A stretch of 64,000 nt of DNA, taken from NCBI GenBank assembly GCA_963737625.1, contig CAVTTK010000001.1:248001-312000 (forward strand). Direction: 5' to 3'. A program made the position numbers and the translations under genes. This DNA is from Bog-756 sp963737625. Its GTDB lineage: Bacteria; Actinomycetota; Acidimicrobiia; Acidimicrobiales; RAAP-2. Shown here piece by piece: positions 1 to 7,789 of the stretch; position 1 is the first letter of the stretch, and each line of letters begins with the position of its first letter. The notes under the pieces are model-generated. The model had not been told where the DNA came from. It saw only the letters and a list, made by a program, of their open reading frames with translations, and searched no databases.

Positions 1-2
1 GC

Positions 3-398
3 GCCATTGTTGGGGTGCGCTTTTCTACGGGGCTACTGGGCCTGTTTGTATTCGTCAGCTTCTCGGCACTCTGGGGCTTGGCGTTCACGTGCTTTCCGTA
101 CGCCGTCGCGCTGAGGACGGGTAGTCCTGCCGCAGTGAACGCGTGCTATGTGGTCTTTTTCCCGCTGTTCTTCCTGACCGATGCGGTGGTCCCCAAGCAG
201 CTACTCACCGGGTGGTTTTCCACGATTGCCACCTACAACCCGGTGACCTATCTGATAGGTGCGCTCCGGTCTCTCATCACATCCGGATGGCAGCTCCGCC
301 CACTCCTGGAAGGCCTGGCGGCCGTATCAGCCCTCGCCTTGGTGGGGATGACGCTGGCGTTTGCCGCCCTTCGGGCGAGGATCCGATTGGCCGATTGA
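3..398 (+). CDS. ABC-2 type transporter permease, C-terminal part (5' end outside window)
   Basis: The reading frame is already open at the window edge, so only the last 131 residues of the protein are visible; the GTG at 15 is an internal codon, not a convincing start. The visible part has hydrophobic segments at about residues 10-33, 43-60 and 106-126. Its central stretch, with NPVTYLIGALR following an amphipathic loop, resembles the C-terminal end of ABC-2 permeases, which form the membrane channel of exporters for drugs, lipids or polysaccharides. The partner ATPase would be expected upstream, outside the window. What it exports cannot be told. It lies on the outer side of the tRNA-Lys repeat and may belong to the same accessory region. 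Confidence 0.6.
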   Translation, partial: AIVGVRFSTGLLGLFVFVSFSALWGLAFTCFPYAVALRTGSPAAVNACYVVFFPLFFLTDAVVPKQLLTGWFSTIATYNPVTYLIGALRSLITSGWQLRPLLEGLAAVSALALVGMTLAFAALRARIRLAD

Positions 399-487
399 AA
401 ACGCTATCGGCCCGGGAGGCCGTGCCATCGGCGACCGTGGATCCGGAGGTCTGGACCCTCCGATTTTTAGTGAGATGGATCCGGAGT

Positions 488-732
488 TGTAGTCACGAAC
501 GGAAGTCAAGCGAATAGCTGTTGGCCAAAACATGGCTCTGAACTGGAGCTTCAGTGGGCTTCAGTGGGCCGTGCGAGTCTCGATCTCGCCACCTTGGGAT
601 TAAAAGTTAGAGCCCGTGCCTTTCCGGGCTTATCGGCATTGACCGAAATCGACCGTCAGCTGCACTCACAGTTTCGGCGTCGATCATCCCTCGCCTCCGA
701 TGGTCGGGAGTTGTAGTCACGCTGTAGTCACG
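488..732 (+). repeat. Direct repeats TGTAGTCACG (three copies here, a fourth at 2139-2148)
   Basis: TGTAGTCACG occurs at 488-497, 712-721 and 723-732. A one-base variant, TGTGGTCACG, is at 2139-2148. Three of the four are preceded by GGAGT (483, 707 and 2134). The copies at 712 and 723 are 11 bp apart, about one helical turn. Their position around two tRNA-derived repeats is what one would expect of arm-type sites for a tyrosine recombinase, but that function is inference. Confidence 0.4.
560..607. repeat. Left copy of the tRNA-Lys 3'-part direct repeat (att-like)
   Basis: These 48 bases are identical to 2198-2245, which cover the 3' part of the tRNA-Lys gene from the anticodon loop through the discriminator base plus five bases beyond. 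The sequence after 607 departs from the tRNA, so this copy is not a functional gene. A same-orientation copy of a tRNA 3' end is the usual trace of site-specific integration into a tRNA. The flank before each copy (481-559 and 2132-2197) is also partly alike. Confidence 0.7.
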
Positions 733-836
733 AGAGGGAGTACGCCAGAACCAGATTGCATGCTCTGCCCCCACGGGCAGGGACCAATTGGACCGTCCGT
801 TCCTGCGGCTGACATCTTTGCGCTCAACTCGTTCCC

Positions 837-884
<48 letters not shown>

Positions 885-937
885 ACTCGCGAAGCGAAAC
901 CGCGGAAGTTTCTAAGCGGCGATGGACAACTGCGATG

Positions 938-1534
938 TCAGCTGACTACGAAGTGCTCGAGCGGGGCAAGATCTCCATTGTCGGCCTCCCTGAGGGCGGC
1001 AAGGTACCGCCGCCGAGTTCCCTCGTCGTCACCCCGGCCGCCAACTGCCCCCCAGGTGAACGGCGACTTTTCCAAAGCCTCCATCAGGTAGTCAGCAGCC
1101 TGACGGCCATGTCTTCCGTTGCCGTTGGGAAACGGGTGGATGGACACGAGACGGTGGTGAAACCGGACGGCGACGCTCAGCGGCTCGTCGTGCGTGGCCC
1201 AGATGTTGGCATCCGCCACAAGGTCTCGAACACAGACGGCGATCCGCGCGGGATCGATACCGATCGATGTCTCGAGCCGCCGATAGGAGCCGGCCCAAGC
1301 CCAGACATCCCCGAACATCGCGCGGTGGAGGTCGCGCAGATATTTGTCATCCAGGAGCGCCTGCAACGTCGGATGGCGCCTCCCCCGACGGGCCCTCAGG
1401 ATGTTTTCCTGTTCAGCCTCGTTCAGTTCGCTACGGGTGGTGATATAGGTCAACTTCAACCCCTCGCGGTCGTCGCCATCGAGTGGGGTGTGGCCGTCAC
1501 CGAGCGGAAGGAGTGAATCGCCAGGGGTGGTCAT
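938..1534 (-). CDS. Fic-domain protein, mobile mystery protein B family
   Basis: Fic enzymes usually transfer AMP or another phosphate-containing group onto target proteins. This 198-residue protein carries the Fic loop HPFPNGNGRHGR at about residues 133-144, with the catalytic His and the anion-binding GNGR. The acidic metal-binding residue of the canonical HPFx(D/E)GN is Asn here, which I recall as usual for the mobile mystery B family. MFGDVWAWAG in the middle and the downstream FTWG are also typical. The ATG at 1534 overlaps the stop of the upstream HTH gene as ATGA, which implies translational coupling; a longer in-frame reading from 1564 would overlap more and has less support. It may act as a toxin held by its HTH partner; target and reaction are unknown. 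Confidence 0.85.
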   Translation of the reverse strand: MTTPGDSLLPLGDGHTPLDGDDREGLKLTYITTRSELNEAEQENILRARRGRRHPTLQALLDDKYLRDLHRAMFGDVWAWAGSYRRLETSIGIDPARIAVCVRDLVADANIWATHDEPLSVAVRFHHRLVSIHPFPNGNGRHGRQAADYLMEALEKSPFTWGAVGGRGDDEGTRRRYLAALREADNGDLAPLEHFVVS

Positions 1535-1998
1535 CGAGCGGCCGGGGCATCGGGTCGCTCCCACAAGCGGCGCTCGTCGACGAATCGCTCGGCCATCTCC
1601 TTCACCAAGGCGTCGAGTACCTCAGGCTCAGGAACCTGATCCTCAAGGGCCATGGTGTGAGTGACGGCATCGACCTCGGCCTGGGCCCGCAGACGAGCCT
1701 GGCGTTGAACCATCTCCTCCAGTGGCTCGTTTGGCACGAAGACGTAGCGAACCTGGCAGTTGAGCGCCTGGGCTGCGCGCTCCAGGGTGTCGAGGCGGAT
1801 GGAGCCGAGCTCCTCGGACCGTTCGATCTGGCTGACCCGCGACTGTGTGAGCCCCATGCGTTGGCCGAGCTCGGCCGTGGTCATGCCCAAGGCTTCTCTT
1901 ATGGCCCGGATCCAGCCGCGAGGCGGCCTCTGACCCAGGTCGAGGCCAACAAGTCGCTGGTCCAGACGTCTTCTCGCTGTACGACGGGGGCTCTTCAT
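1531..1998 (-). CDS. HTH transcriptional regulator, mobile mystery protein A family
   Basis: This 155-residue protein has an XRE-type helix-turn-helix at about residues 30-80, with the recognition helix around LTQSRVSQIERSE. A charged C-terminal half (about 90-155) probably forms helices for partner contact. It sits directly upstream of the Fic gene and overlaps it by four bases, the fixed arrangement of the mobile mystery A/B pair. An AGGAG stands about 8 nt before the ATG. By analogy with toxin-antitoxin operons it probably represses its own promoter, where a 9-bp inverted repeat lies (2051-2083). Whether it also neutralises the Fic protein directly cannot be judged from sequence. Confidence 0.8.
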   Translation of the reverse strand: MKSPRRTARRRLDQRLVGLDLGQRPPRGWIRAIREALGMTTAELGQRMGLTQSRVSQIERSEELGSIRLDTLERAAQALNCQVRYVFVPNEPLEEMVQRQARLRAQAEVDAVTHTMALEDQVPEPEVLDALVKEMAERFVDERRLWERPDAPAAR

Positions 1999-2038
1999 CC
2001 CAGCTCCTCAGTAGTAGTACATACTTAGACCGTCCTAA

Positions 2039-2083
2039 TAGTAGTACTAATAACTACTTAATATGTGTTGAATGAAGTAGTTA
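2039..2083 (-). promoter_or_regulatory. AT-rich promoter/operator region of the HTH-Fic operon
   Basis: In otherwise GC-rich DNA this block is mostly A and T. It holds a perfect 9-bp inverted repeat (TAACTACTT 2051-2059 with AAGTAGTTA 2075-2083, 15-bp spacer) and a perfect 8-bp palindrome TAGTACTA at 2042-2049. A further AGTAGTAC lies at 2013-2020. The repeated GTAGT/ACTAC half-sites 12-85 bp before the HTH start are good candidates for binding by the HTH protein itself. Exact -35 and -10 boxes are not clear. Confidence 0.45.
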
Positions 2084-2197
2084 ATCTTACTTGGACTGCC
2101 GCGAACGAACGGCGGAATTGATGAGGTGAATCCGGAGTTGTGGTCACGGGCAAAAGTCAAGGACCGAAAGCTCACGAGAGTGCCGCTGACCTGGAGA

Positions 2198-2245
2198 TTC
2201 AGTGGGCCGTGCGAGTCTCGATCTCGCCACCTTGGGATTAAAAGT
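2198..2245. repeat. Right copy of the tRNA-Lys 3'-part direct repeat
   Basis: Identical over 48 bases to 560-607. This copy lies inside the intact tRNA-Lys gene, spanning its 3' part and the five bases after it. It marks the tRNA-proximal junction of the cassette. Confidence 0.7.
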
Positions 2246-2275
2246 CCCCTGCTCTACCCGATGAGCTAACGGCCC
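2203..2275 (-). tRNA. tRNA-Lys (UUU)
   Basis: The reverse strand folds as a 73-nt tRNA without encoded CCA. The acceptor stem pairs GGGCCGT with ACGGCCC, with discriminator A at 2203. The D arm is GCTC/GAGC, the anticodon loop CTTTTAA gives UUU, and the T stem is GCGAG/CTCGC. Oddities are a G-A mismatch at the first pair of the anticodon stem and A rather than the near-universal T at position 54 of the T loop (ATCGAGA). The gene serves as the integration site for the adjoining cassette. Confidence 0.9.
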
Positions 2276-2436
2276 GCCGTGGAGCGTATCGGCTTGCGTC
2301 CAGGTGGCTGGACGGCCGCTACAGTCGCAGGGCCCGGTCCTGGTGCACGGGTGCCGGCGGCGCATCCTGGCGCCACCGTCCGGGGAAGGTGGAGGACGGA
2401 AGTAACAACGATGGAACCGCACGAGGAGCACCGCCG

Positions 2437-3153
2437 ATGCACGAGCTTGACAACCCGGCATGGTGGGGACTCACCGGCCATCAGCGGGCGCTCGGTCGCG
2501 CCATGCCACTGGCTGCCCGGTTTGACCCCGAAGTCTCGCCGTTCGGGGCGTTCAATGGGGCGCCGACAGAGGCCCATTGGGCGGACATGGCCACCCTGAC
2601 CGACCCCGGTACCACGGTGGCGATCATCAGCATCGACCAGGGCCTCCTTGTCCCCCCGACGGGGTGGACCGTGGCCTGGGAGAGCTCCGGAGTGCAGATG
2701 GTGGCCGGCCATGCGGGCGTGGACCGGACGAGCCCTCCCCCGGGTGACGGTGCAACCGACCCTGTGGTGCCGCTCGGCCCGGATGATGTTCCGAACATGC
2801 TCGCCCTGGTGGCCGAGGCCCGACCCGGCCCGTTCTCGTCCCGCACCGTCGAGTTCGGCGGCTACGTGGGCGTCCGCCGTGAGGGCCGTCTCGTGGCCAT
2901 GGCCGGCGAGCGTCTGCGACCGCCCGGTTTCGCGGAAATCAGCGCAGTGGCCACCCTGCCCGACCACCGGCGGCAGGGACTGGCTGAACTGCTCGTCCGC
3001 ACCGTGGCCTCGACCATCACCGTCCGTGGCGAGGTCCCCTTCCTCCATGCCGCCGCTGGCAACGAGAACGCCATTCGCCTCTACGAGTCCTTGGGGTTCA
3101 CTATCCGTCGGACCGTGTGGTTCTCGGTATTCGAGACACCTCCCCTGTCGTAG
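2437..3153 (+). CDS. GNAT family N-acetyltransferase
   Basis: GNAT enzymes move an acetyl group from acetyl-CoA to an amine. The acetyltransferase fold lies in the C-terminal half of this 238-residue protein, at about residues 110-235. The acetyl-CoA loop is DHRRQGLAELL after the strand ISAVATLP, and the late motif is NENAIRLYESLGF. The N-terminal 100 residues, rich in Pro and Trp, resemble a second degenerate GNAT repeat. The ATG at 2437 has AGGAG nine bases upstream; an earlier in-frame ATG at 2389 lacks an RBS. The gene stands alone between the tRNA and a convergent aminotransferase. The substrate is unknown. Confidence 0.8.
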   Translation: MHELDNPAWWGLTGHQRALGRAMPLAARFDPEVSPFGAFNGAPTEAHWADMATLTDPGTTVAIISIDQGLLVPPTGWTVAWESSGVQMVAGHAGVDRTSPPPGDGATDPVVPLGPDDVPNMLALVAEARPGPFSSRTVEFGGYVGVRREGRLVAMAGERLRPPGFAEISAVATLPDHRRQGLAELLVRTVASTITVRGEVPFLHAAAGNENAIRLYESLGFTIRRTVWFSVFETPPLS

Positions 3154-3171
3154 TCACGTCCTCCGACCTCA

Positions 3172-4626
3172 TCATCCCCGGGAGCAGGCGGCCCCGGGCT
3201 CGTCGGCGGCACCCTTCCACCCTTGCTGCGCGGTGACCGGGAAGAAGTCACCGGTGAAGGGGTCCTGCTCATAGGGGACGGGAGGCGGCCTCCCGCCGGC
3301 CAGCTCGGCCACCGCCCGGACCAGGGCCTCGATGTCGTGTCCCGTTGTCCCGAGTCCGGCGCTGGCCCGAACGGCCCCGGGCACGTTCCGGTGGTCGCCC
3401 CTCAGCACCTCGTCGCGGTAGTCGTGCACCACCTGTTCGGACAGGCCGAGGAGCCGGATCACGTAAGGATGGGCACAGAAGCACCCGTGACGAACGGCCA
3501 CGCCGTATTCGGCGCTCAGCCGGGCGGCCACCAGGGCGTGGTGCATTCCTTCGATCGTGAAGGTGGCCACCGGCAGAGTCTTGGTCGCGTCGACACCGGA
3601 GACGTCCTGGGCCGAAGCGTGGGGACCCAAGAGATGCACCCCCTCGATGGCCCCCAATCCACCGGCCATGGCCCGGATCAACGCCACTTCGTGGGCGGCG
3701 ATGGCCTCCCAGCCGAGGCCGGCGAGCGCGCCGATGGCGGCCTCCAGAGCCACGGCACCGATGACGTTGGGGGATCCGGCTTCCTCCCGGTCGGGAGGTG
3801 CGGTCCACACCACCTCGTCCAGGCCGACCAGGTCCACGGCCCCACCGCCGGCCAAGAAGGGGTCGCCCGTCTCGAACAGCGAGCGCGGCCCGATGAGCGC
3901 CCCGGAGCCGAAGGGGGCGTACAGCTTGTGCCCGCTGAAGGCCACGAAGTCTGCCGCAGCCGGCAACGGCCGGTGGGGAGCCAGTTGGGCACCGTCCACG
4001 ACGACCCGCACGCCACGCTGGTGGGCGGCTTCGATGATGCCGTCGATGGGGGGAAGCCATCCGGTGACATTCGATGCCGCGGTGACGGCCAGCAGGGCCG
4101 GCGGCCTGGGCCCGGCGTCGAGGGCGGAGCACACGGCATCCACCGAGAAGGTGCCCGCAGGGGTGCACTCCACGTACCGGCGGGTGGCCACCCGTCCCCA
4201 GGGGAGCAGGTTGGCGTGGTGCTCCACCACTGTGGTGACCACCACATCGTCGGGGGCCAGGCGCAGTCGGTAGGCGAGGTGGTTGATGGCCTCCGTGGTG
4301 TTGCGACAGAAGATGGCCACGTCCGAGCCGTCCGGATCGCGTCCGGCGAAGGTCAGCACGGATCGTCGGGCCGACTCGTAGGCCGCAGTGGCCCGTCGGG
4401 AGCGGAAGCCTGCGCCCCGGTGCACGCTCGAGTACCAGGGGAGGAACTCCTCCACGCGGGCCGCCGCCTCGGGATGGGCCTGGGTCGAGGCGGCCTGGTC
4501 CAGTTCAACCGCGGGCCGGTCGACGCCGTCGATGCACGGCACCCGTAGTCCGCTCCCGACCAGGGTGACCAACGCGTCGGTGGCGTCACCTCCCGGAGAC
4601 GGTCCGGTGCTCGGGGGAGGGGTCAC
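3172..4626 (-). CDS. Class V PLP-dependent aminotransferase, cysteine-desulfurase-like
   Basis: This 484-residue enzyme belongs to the NifS/SufS-type fold. The PLP lysine is in SGHKLYAPFG. The VVVDGAQ strand carries the cofactor-binding Asp, and the early TTVVEHHANLLPW loop is typical. HGCFCAHP near the C-terminal third places a cysteine where cysteine desulfurases have their active-site loop, so sulfur removal from cysteine is possible. No scaffold or other Fe-S gene is nearby, and it may instead act on another amino-acid-like substrate. The GTG at 4626 begins six bases after a TAAGGT hexamer (4638-4633), which suggests a leaderless transcript divergent from the zinc-finger gene at 4674. Confidence 0.8.
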   Translation of the reverse strand: MTPPPSTGPSPGGDATDALVTLVGSGLRVPCIDGVDRPAVELDQAASTQAHPEAAARVEEFLPWYSSVHRGAGFRSRRATAAYESARRSVLTFAGRDPDGSDVAIFCRNTTEAINHLAYRLRLAPDDVVVTTVVEHHANLLPWGRVATRRYVECTPAGTFSVDAVCSALDAGPRPPALLAVTAASNVTGWLPPIDGIIEAAHQRGVRVVVDGAQLAPHRPLPAAADFVAFSGHKLYAPFGSGALIGPRSLFETGDPFLAGGGAVDLVGLDEVVWTAPPDREEAGSPNVIGAVALEAAIGALAGLGWEAIAAHEVALIRAMAGGLGAIEGVHLLGPHASAQDVSGVDATKTLPVATFTIEGMHHALVAARLSAEYGVAVRHGCFCAHPYVIRLLGLSEQVVHDYRDEVLRGDHRNVPGAVRASAGLGTTGHDIEALVRAVAELAGGRPPPVPYEQDPFTGDFFPVTAQQGWKGAADEPGAACSRG

Positions 4627-4632
4627 GGCTTC

Positions 4633-4667
4633 ACCTTACGGGCGGCCGACGTCGCCGCGGGTACGCT
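4633..4667. promoter_or_regulatory. Divergent leaderless-type promoters
   Basis: On the minus strand TAAGGT (4638-4633) ends six bases before the GTG of the aminotransferase. On the plus strand TACGCT (4662-4667) ends six bases before the ATG at 4674. Both hexamers fit TANNNT, and the distance would put the transcription start on the start codon itself. Neither gene has a clear Shine-Dalgarno sequence. Confidence 0.45.
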
Positions 4668-4673
4668 CACGTC

Positions 4674-5072
4674 ATGGATACCGACGTGGTCGAGGAGTCG
4701 GGAGCGGGTATCGCCGGCGCCGCACCGGGGGCGGGGGGCGAGGCGGGGACCACGTCCCCGGAGGAGACGGTCGACGAGGTGGATCGCCTCCTCGACGAGG
4801 TGGAGGCGGCCCTCACCCGGCTGGACCAGGGGACCTACGGGACGTGCGGTGCCTGTGGCTCGGCCATCGACGACGCCCGGCTCTCCCTCGACCCGACCAC
4901 CCGGATCTGCGCCACCTGCGATGGTTCGGTCGCCGATCCTGGTCCGTCACCCCTGGACGCCGTGGTCGACGATGTCCTCGACGACCTGCGGGACGACCAG
5001 GACGACGACGTCGAGGAGGCCGTCGAAACCGGTCCGTCGCCGGAGTCGGAGCGGGGAGCCTCGGTGGACTGA
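4674..5072 (+). CDS. TraR/DksA-type C4 zinc-finger protein
   Basis: A small acidic protein of 132 residues. Two CxxC pairs, CGACG and CATCDG, stand about 20 residues apart at roughly residues 59-85 and make the four-cysteine zinc finger of the TraR/DksA group. They are preceded by the helix VEAALTRLDQGTYG, which is typical of this family. DksA-like proteins bind in the secondary channel of RNA polymerase, but short actinobacterial members are mostly uncharacterised. The acidic C-terminal tail (DDVLDDLRDDQDDD) is unusual in its charge. The ATG follows TACGCT by six bases, so translation is probably leaderless. Confidence 0.75.
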   Translation: MDTDVVEESGAGIAGAAPGAGGEAGTTSPEETVDEVDRLLDEVEAALTRLDQGTYGTCGACGSAIDDARLSLDPTTRICATCDGSVADPGPSPLDAVVDDVLDDLRDDQDDDVEEAVETGPSPESERGASVD

Positions 5073-5077
5073 GCCGA

Positions 5078-6289
5078 TCAGGCTCCGGTGGAGGGTGTCG
5101 TCCGCCAGTCGCCGGCCGGCGGCGGCGGGTGGCGGAACAGCCGGGCGGCGTTGCCCGAGGCCAGCTGATGGAGCTGGGACTCGGGTAGGTGGCCGAAGGT
5201 GGCCGCCAGGACGGCCTGGGTGTCGGGCCACGTCGAGTCGGCATGGGGGTAGTCGGTCTCCACCATCACGTGGTCCCGGCCGATGCGGTCGAGTATCGGG
5301 GTGGCCGAGGGGTCGTCGATGGTGCAGAACCAGAAGTTGCGGGCCAGCACCTCACTCGGCCGGAGGTCCGAGACCCACGTCCCAGACTCCGAACCGGAGG
5401 CCGAATGATCGAGGACGTAGTCCATCCGGTCCATGAGCATGGGCACCCAGCCGATGCCCCCTTCGGACAGCGCCACCGACAGTCCGGGGAAGCGGACGGC
5501 CACCCCGGACCACACCCACTCGGCGGCGGCGAGGAGGGCATTGACCGGAAACACCGTGGGAAGCAGCTCGAAGGGCGGGTCGGGTGAGGGGAGCGGGGCC
5601 CACGACGAGGCTCCGGTGTGCAGGCAGACCACGGTGTCGGTGTCCTGGCAGGCGTCGAAGAACCCGTCCCAGTGCCCGGTGAAGATGGACGGGTAGCCGA
5701 GCTGGGCGGGAAACTCCGGGAAGCTCACCGCCTTGAAGTCCAGGGCGGCGTTGCGCCGGATCTCCCGCGCCCCGAGTTCGGGGTCCGCCAGCCACGGGAG
5801 CTGGAGGGGGATGATGCGCTCCGGGTAGGTGCCGGCCCAGACCTCGTGGTGCCACGAGTTCCAGGCGCGGGTGCAGGCCAGCCCGAGTTCGGGATCGTCG
5901 GCCCGGGAGAACACGGCGCCACAGAACCCAGCCACCAGTGATGGGAAGCACAGGGACGCCCAGATGCCGGCGATGTCCATGTCCTGCACCCGCGCCTCGA
6001 TGTCGAAGCACCCGGGTCGCATCTCGTCGAACCGGGCCGGCTCCATGCTCCACTCGCGGCGCGGACGCCCCACCACGGCGTTGAGACCGATATTGGGATA
6101 GGTACGTCCCTCGAAGTGCCACGACTGGGCACCACCCTCGTCCTCGTACACCGTCGGCGCCCGGTCCGTCAGGTGACCGGGCATCCGACCCTCGAAGAGA
6201 TCCGGGGGTTCGATGAGGTGGTCATCGACCGAGATCACGGGGGCCACCAGCTCTCGCCGCTCGGGGTCCGCCAGCAGAGTGCTCGCCAC
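5078..6289 (-). CDS. Amidohydrolase 2 family metal-dependent hydrolase
   Basis: A TIM-barrel hydrolase of about 403 residues in the amidohydrolase-2 group, which includes decarboxylases and hydrolases of aromatic or acyl substrates. The opening VISVDDHLIEPPDLF is the characteristic first strand, with D-H in place of the usual HxH. Later come VCLHTGA (metal-binding His), LSEGGIGW and the late MVETDYPHADSTWP with the catalytic Asp. In actinobacteria such genes often lie in catabolic clusters; here an aldehyde dehydrogenase follows divergently. The GTG at 6289 was chosen because the frame upstream of it is low-complexity and runs into the opposite gene; GTG at 6247 is an alternative. Confidence 0.75.
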   Translation of the reverse strand: MASTLLADPERRELVAPVISVDDHLIEPPDLFEGRMPGHLTDRAPTVYEDEGGAQSWHFEGRTYPNIGLNAVVGRPRREWSMEPARFDEMRPGCFDIEARVQDMDIAGIWASLCFPSLVAGFCGAVFSRADDPELGLACTRAWNSWHHEVWAGTYPERIIPLQLPWLADPELGAREIRRNAALDFKAVSFPEFPAQLGYPSIFTGHWDGFFDACQDTDTVVCLHTGASSWAPLPSPDPPFELLPTVFPVNALLAAAEWVWSGVAVRFPGLSVALSEGGIGWVPMLMDRMDYVLDHSASGSESGTWVSDLRPSEVLARNFWFCTIDDPSATPILDRIGRDHVMVETDYPHADSTWPDTQAVLAATFGHLPESQLHQLASGNAARLFRHPPPPAGDWRTTPSTGA

Positions 6290-6340
6290 GACCGCCGAGG
6301 CTAGCGTCGGTGTCGGGGCTTGATGTGGGGGAGGTCCGCG

Positions 6341-7789
6341 GTGGCAATACTGACGGAGAGCCGGACGGTGCAGCTGGCTATCGGCGCGGCGATGGTGGGC
6401 GGGGAGGACGGTACCTATCCGGTCACCAACCCGGCCCATCCCGACGAGGTGGTCCTGGAGGCACCGGCTGCTTCCCTCGACCAGGTGGGCAGGGCCGTGG
6501 CGTCGGCCCGTGCCGCCCAGCCGCTCTGGGCCGCCCTCGGCCTCGAGGCCAGGACTGCCGCCCTGCAGCAGGCCTGCCACCGGGCCCAGGAATCGATCGA
6601 TCTGGACGCCACCTCGGCCCTCCTGACCAGGGAGCACGGCAAGATCCTGGTGGAGTCGGTATTCGACCTGGCCGCCACGGCGGCCATGGTCGAGTCCCTG
6701 GCCCCGTTGGTGGCCGAGTCGTTGGAGACCCGGAGGGCCGGTGGCTCGGTGGTCGAGCGGCTACCCCACGGTGTGGTGGCGGCCATCCTCCCCTTCAACT
6801 GGCCGGCCGCCGTGATGGGTAACAAGATCATCCCCGCCCTCCTCACCGGTAACACCGTGGTGGTCAAGGCGCCGCCCAGCTGTCCGGGCGCAGTCTTGAC
6901 CCTGGCCGGTGCCATCGCCTCGAACCTGCCCGAAGGGGTCATGAACACGCTGAACGGACCGACCGCCTCCCTCGGGGCTGCCCTGGTCGGTCATCCCGGG
7001 ATCGATATGGTCTCCTTCACCGGGGGGGTGGCCGCCGGTCGGGCCGTGTTGGCGGCCTGCGCCCCTTCACTCCGTCCGGCCGTCCTGGAGTTGGGCGGGA
7101 ACGACGCGGCCATTGTGGCCCCCGACCTCGAGCCCACCGAGGAGTTGGCCTCGCGTCTCCTCGAGGCGGCCTTCGCCACATCGGGTCAGGTCTGCATGGC
7201 CATCAAGCGCCTCTACGTCCCCGCCGACCGCCTGGTGGAGTGGCGGGACGCGCTCGTGGCCGGACTGTCCCGAACCGTGGTGGGGGACGGCCTCGACGAC
7301 GGGGTGACCATGGGCCCGGTCCACACCGAGTCGGCCCGGGACCGGGTGGAGGACATGATCGCCCTGGCCGCCATCGGGGCCTCCGAGGTGGTCCGACCGG
7401 CCACGCTCGTCGACCCGGGCCACGGGTGGCGCGTCTCGCCGGCCCTGGTCATCGACCCTGACCCCGGCACGCCGTTGGTGTGCGAGGAGCAGTTCGCCCC
7501 GGCTCTCCCGGTGCTGTCCTACGCCGACCTCGACGGTGCGCTCGCCGCGGCCAACGACACCGGGTTCGGCCTGTGTGCCTCGGTGTGGAGCGACGACCTC
7601 GACGTGGCCGATGCTGTGTCGGAGCGCCTGGAGGCCGGCACCGTGTGGGTCAACGCCCACGGCTTGGGGGCCATGGACCACCTGGCCCCCATGGGCGGTT
7701 GGGGCCAATCAGGTCTGGGACTCGAGCTCGGGGTCGAGGGGATGGCGGCGCTGACCCGACCCCGGGTCGTTCGGGGAGGCTCGCGATGA
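6341..7789 (+). CDS. NAD(P)-dependent aldehyde dehydrogenase
   Basis: Oxidises an aldehyde to the acid using NAD(P)+. The 482-residue length fits the family. ILPFNWP is the cofactor-entry loop, LELGGNDAAIV carries the general-base Glu, and SGQVCMAIKR carries the nucleophilic Cys. EEQFAPALPV near the C-terminus is the conserved cofactor-contact segment. GTG at 6341 follows GGGGGAGG by seven bases and is preferred over ATG at 6323. Its stop overlaps the next start as ATGA, so it is co-translated with the downstream deacylase-like gene. The pairing suggests a catabolic route producing an aldehyde, but the substrate is unknown. Confidence 0.85.
   Translation: MAILTESRTVQLAIGAAMVGGEDGTYPVTNPAHPDEVVLEAPAASLDQVGRAVASARAAQPLWAALGLEARTAALQQACHRAQESIDLDATSALLTREHGKILVESVFDLAATAAMVESLAPLVAESLETRRAGGSVVERLPHGVVAAILPFNWPAAVMGNKIIPALLTGNTVVVKAPPSCPGAVLTLAGAIASNLPEGVMNTLNGPTASLGAALVGHPGIDMVSFTGGVAAGRAVLAACAPSLRPAVLELGGNDAAIVAPDLEPTEELASRLLEAAFATSGQVCMAIKRLYVPADRLVEWRDALVAGLSRTVVGDGLDDGVTMGPVHTESARDRVEDMIALAAIGASEVVRPATLVDPGHGWRVSPALVIDPDPGTPLVCEEQFAPALPVLSYADLDGALAAANDTGFGLCASVWSDDLDVADAVSERLEAGTVWVNAHGLGAMDHLAPMGGWGQSGLGLELGVEGMAALTRPRVVRGGSR

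Noticed and set aside
560..630. Second tRNA gene
   Set aside because: Only the 3' part is present; after the anticodon loop region the sequence departs and no D arm or acceptor 5' strand can be formed.
3223..4548. Long plus-strand open frame opposite the class V aminotransferase
   Set aside because: It mirrors the codon structure of the real gene on the other strand and has Gly/Arg/His-rich composition without domains. The same applies to long antisense frames at 17820-20625, 35991-38450, 45355-47436 and 59065-60774.
6289..6637. N-terminal extension of the amidohydrolase up to 6637
   Set aside because: It would overlap the aldehyde dehydrogenase by about 300 bp and has no family similarity; the family start lies near 6289.
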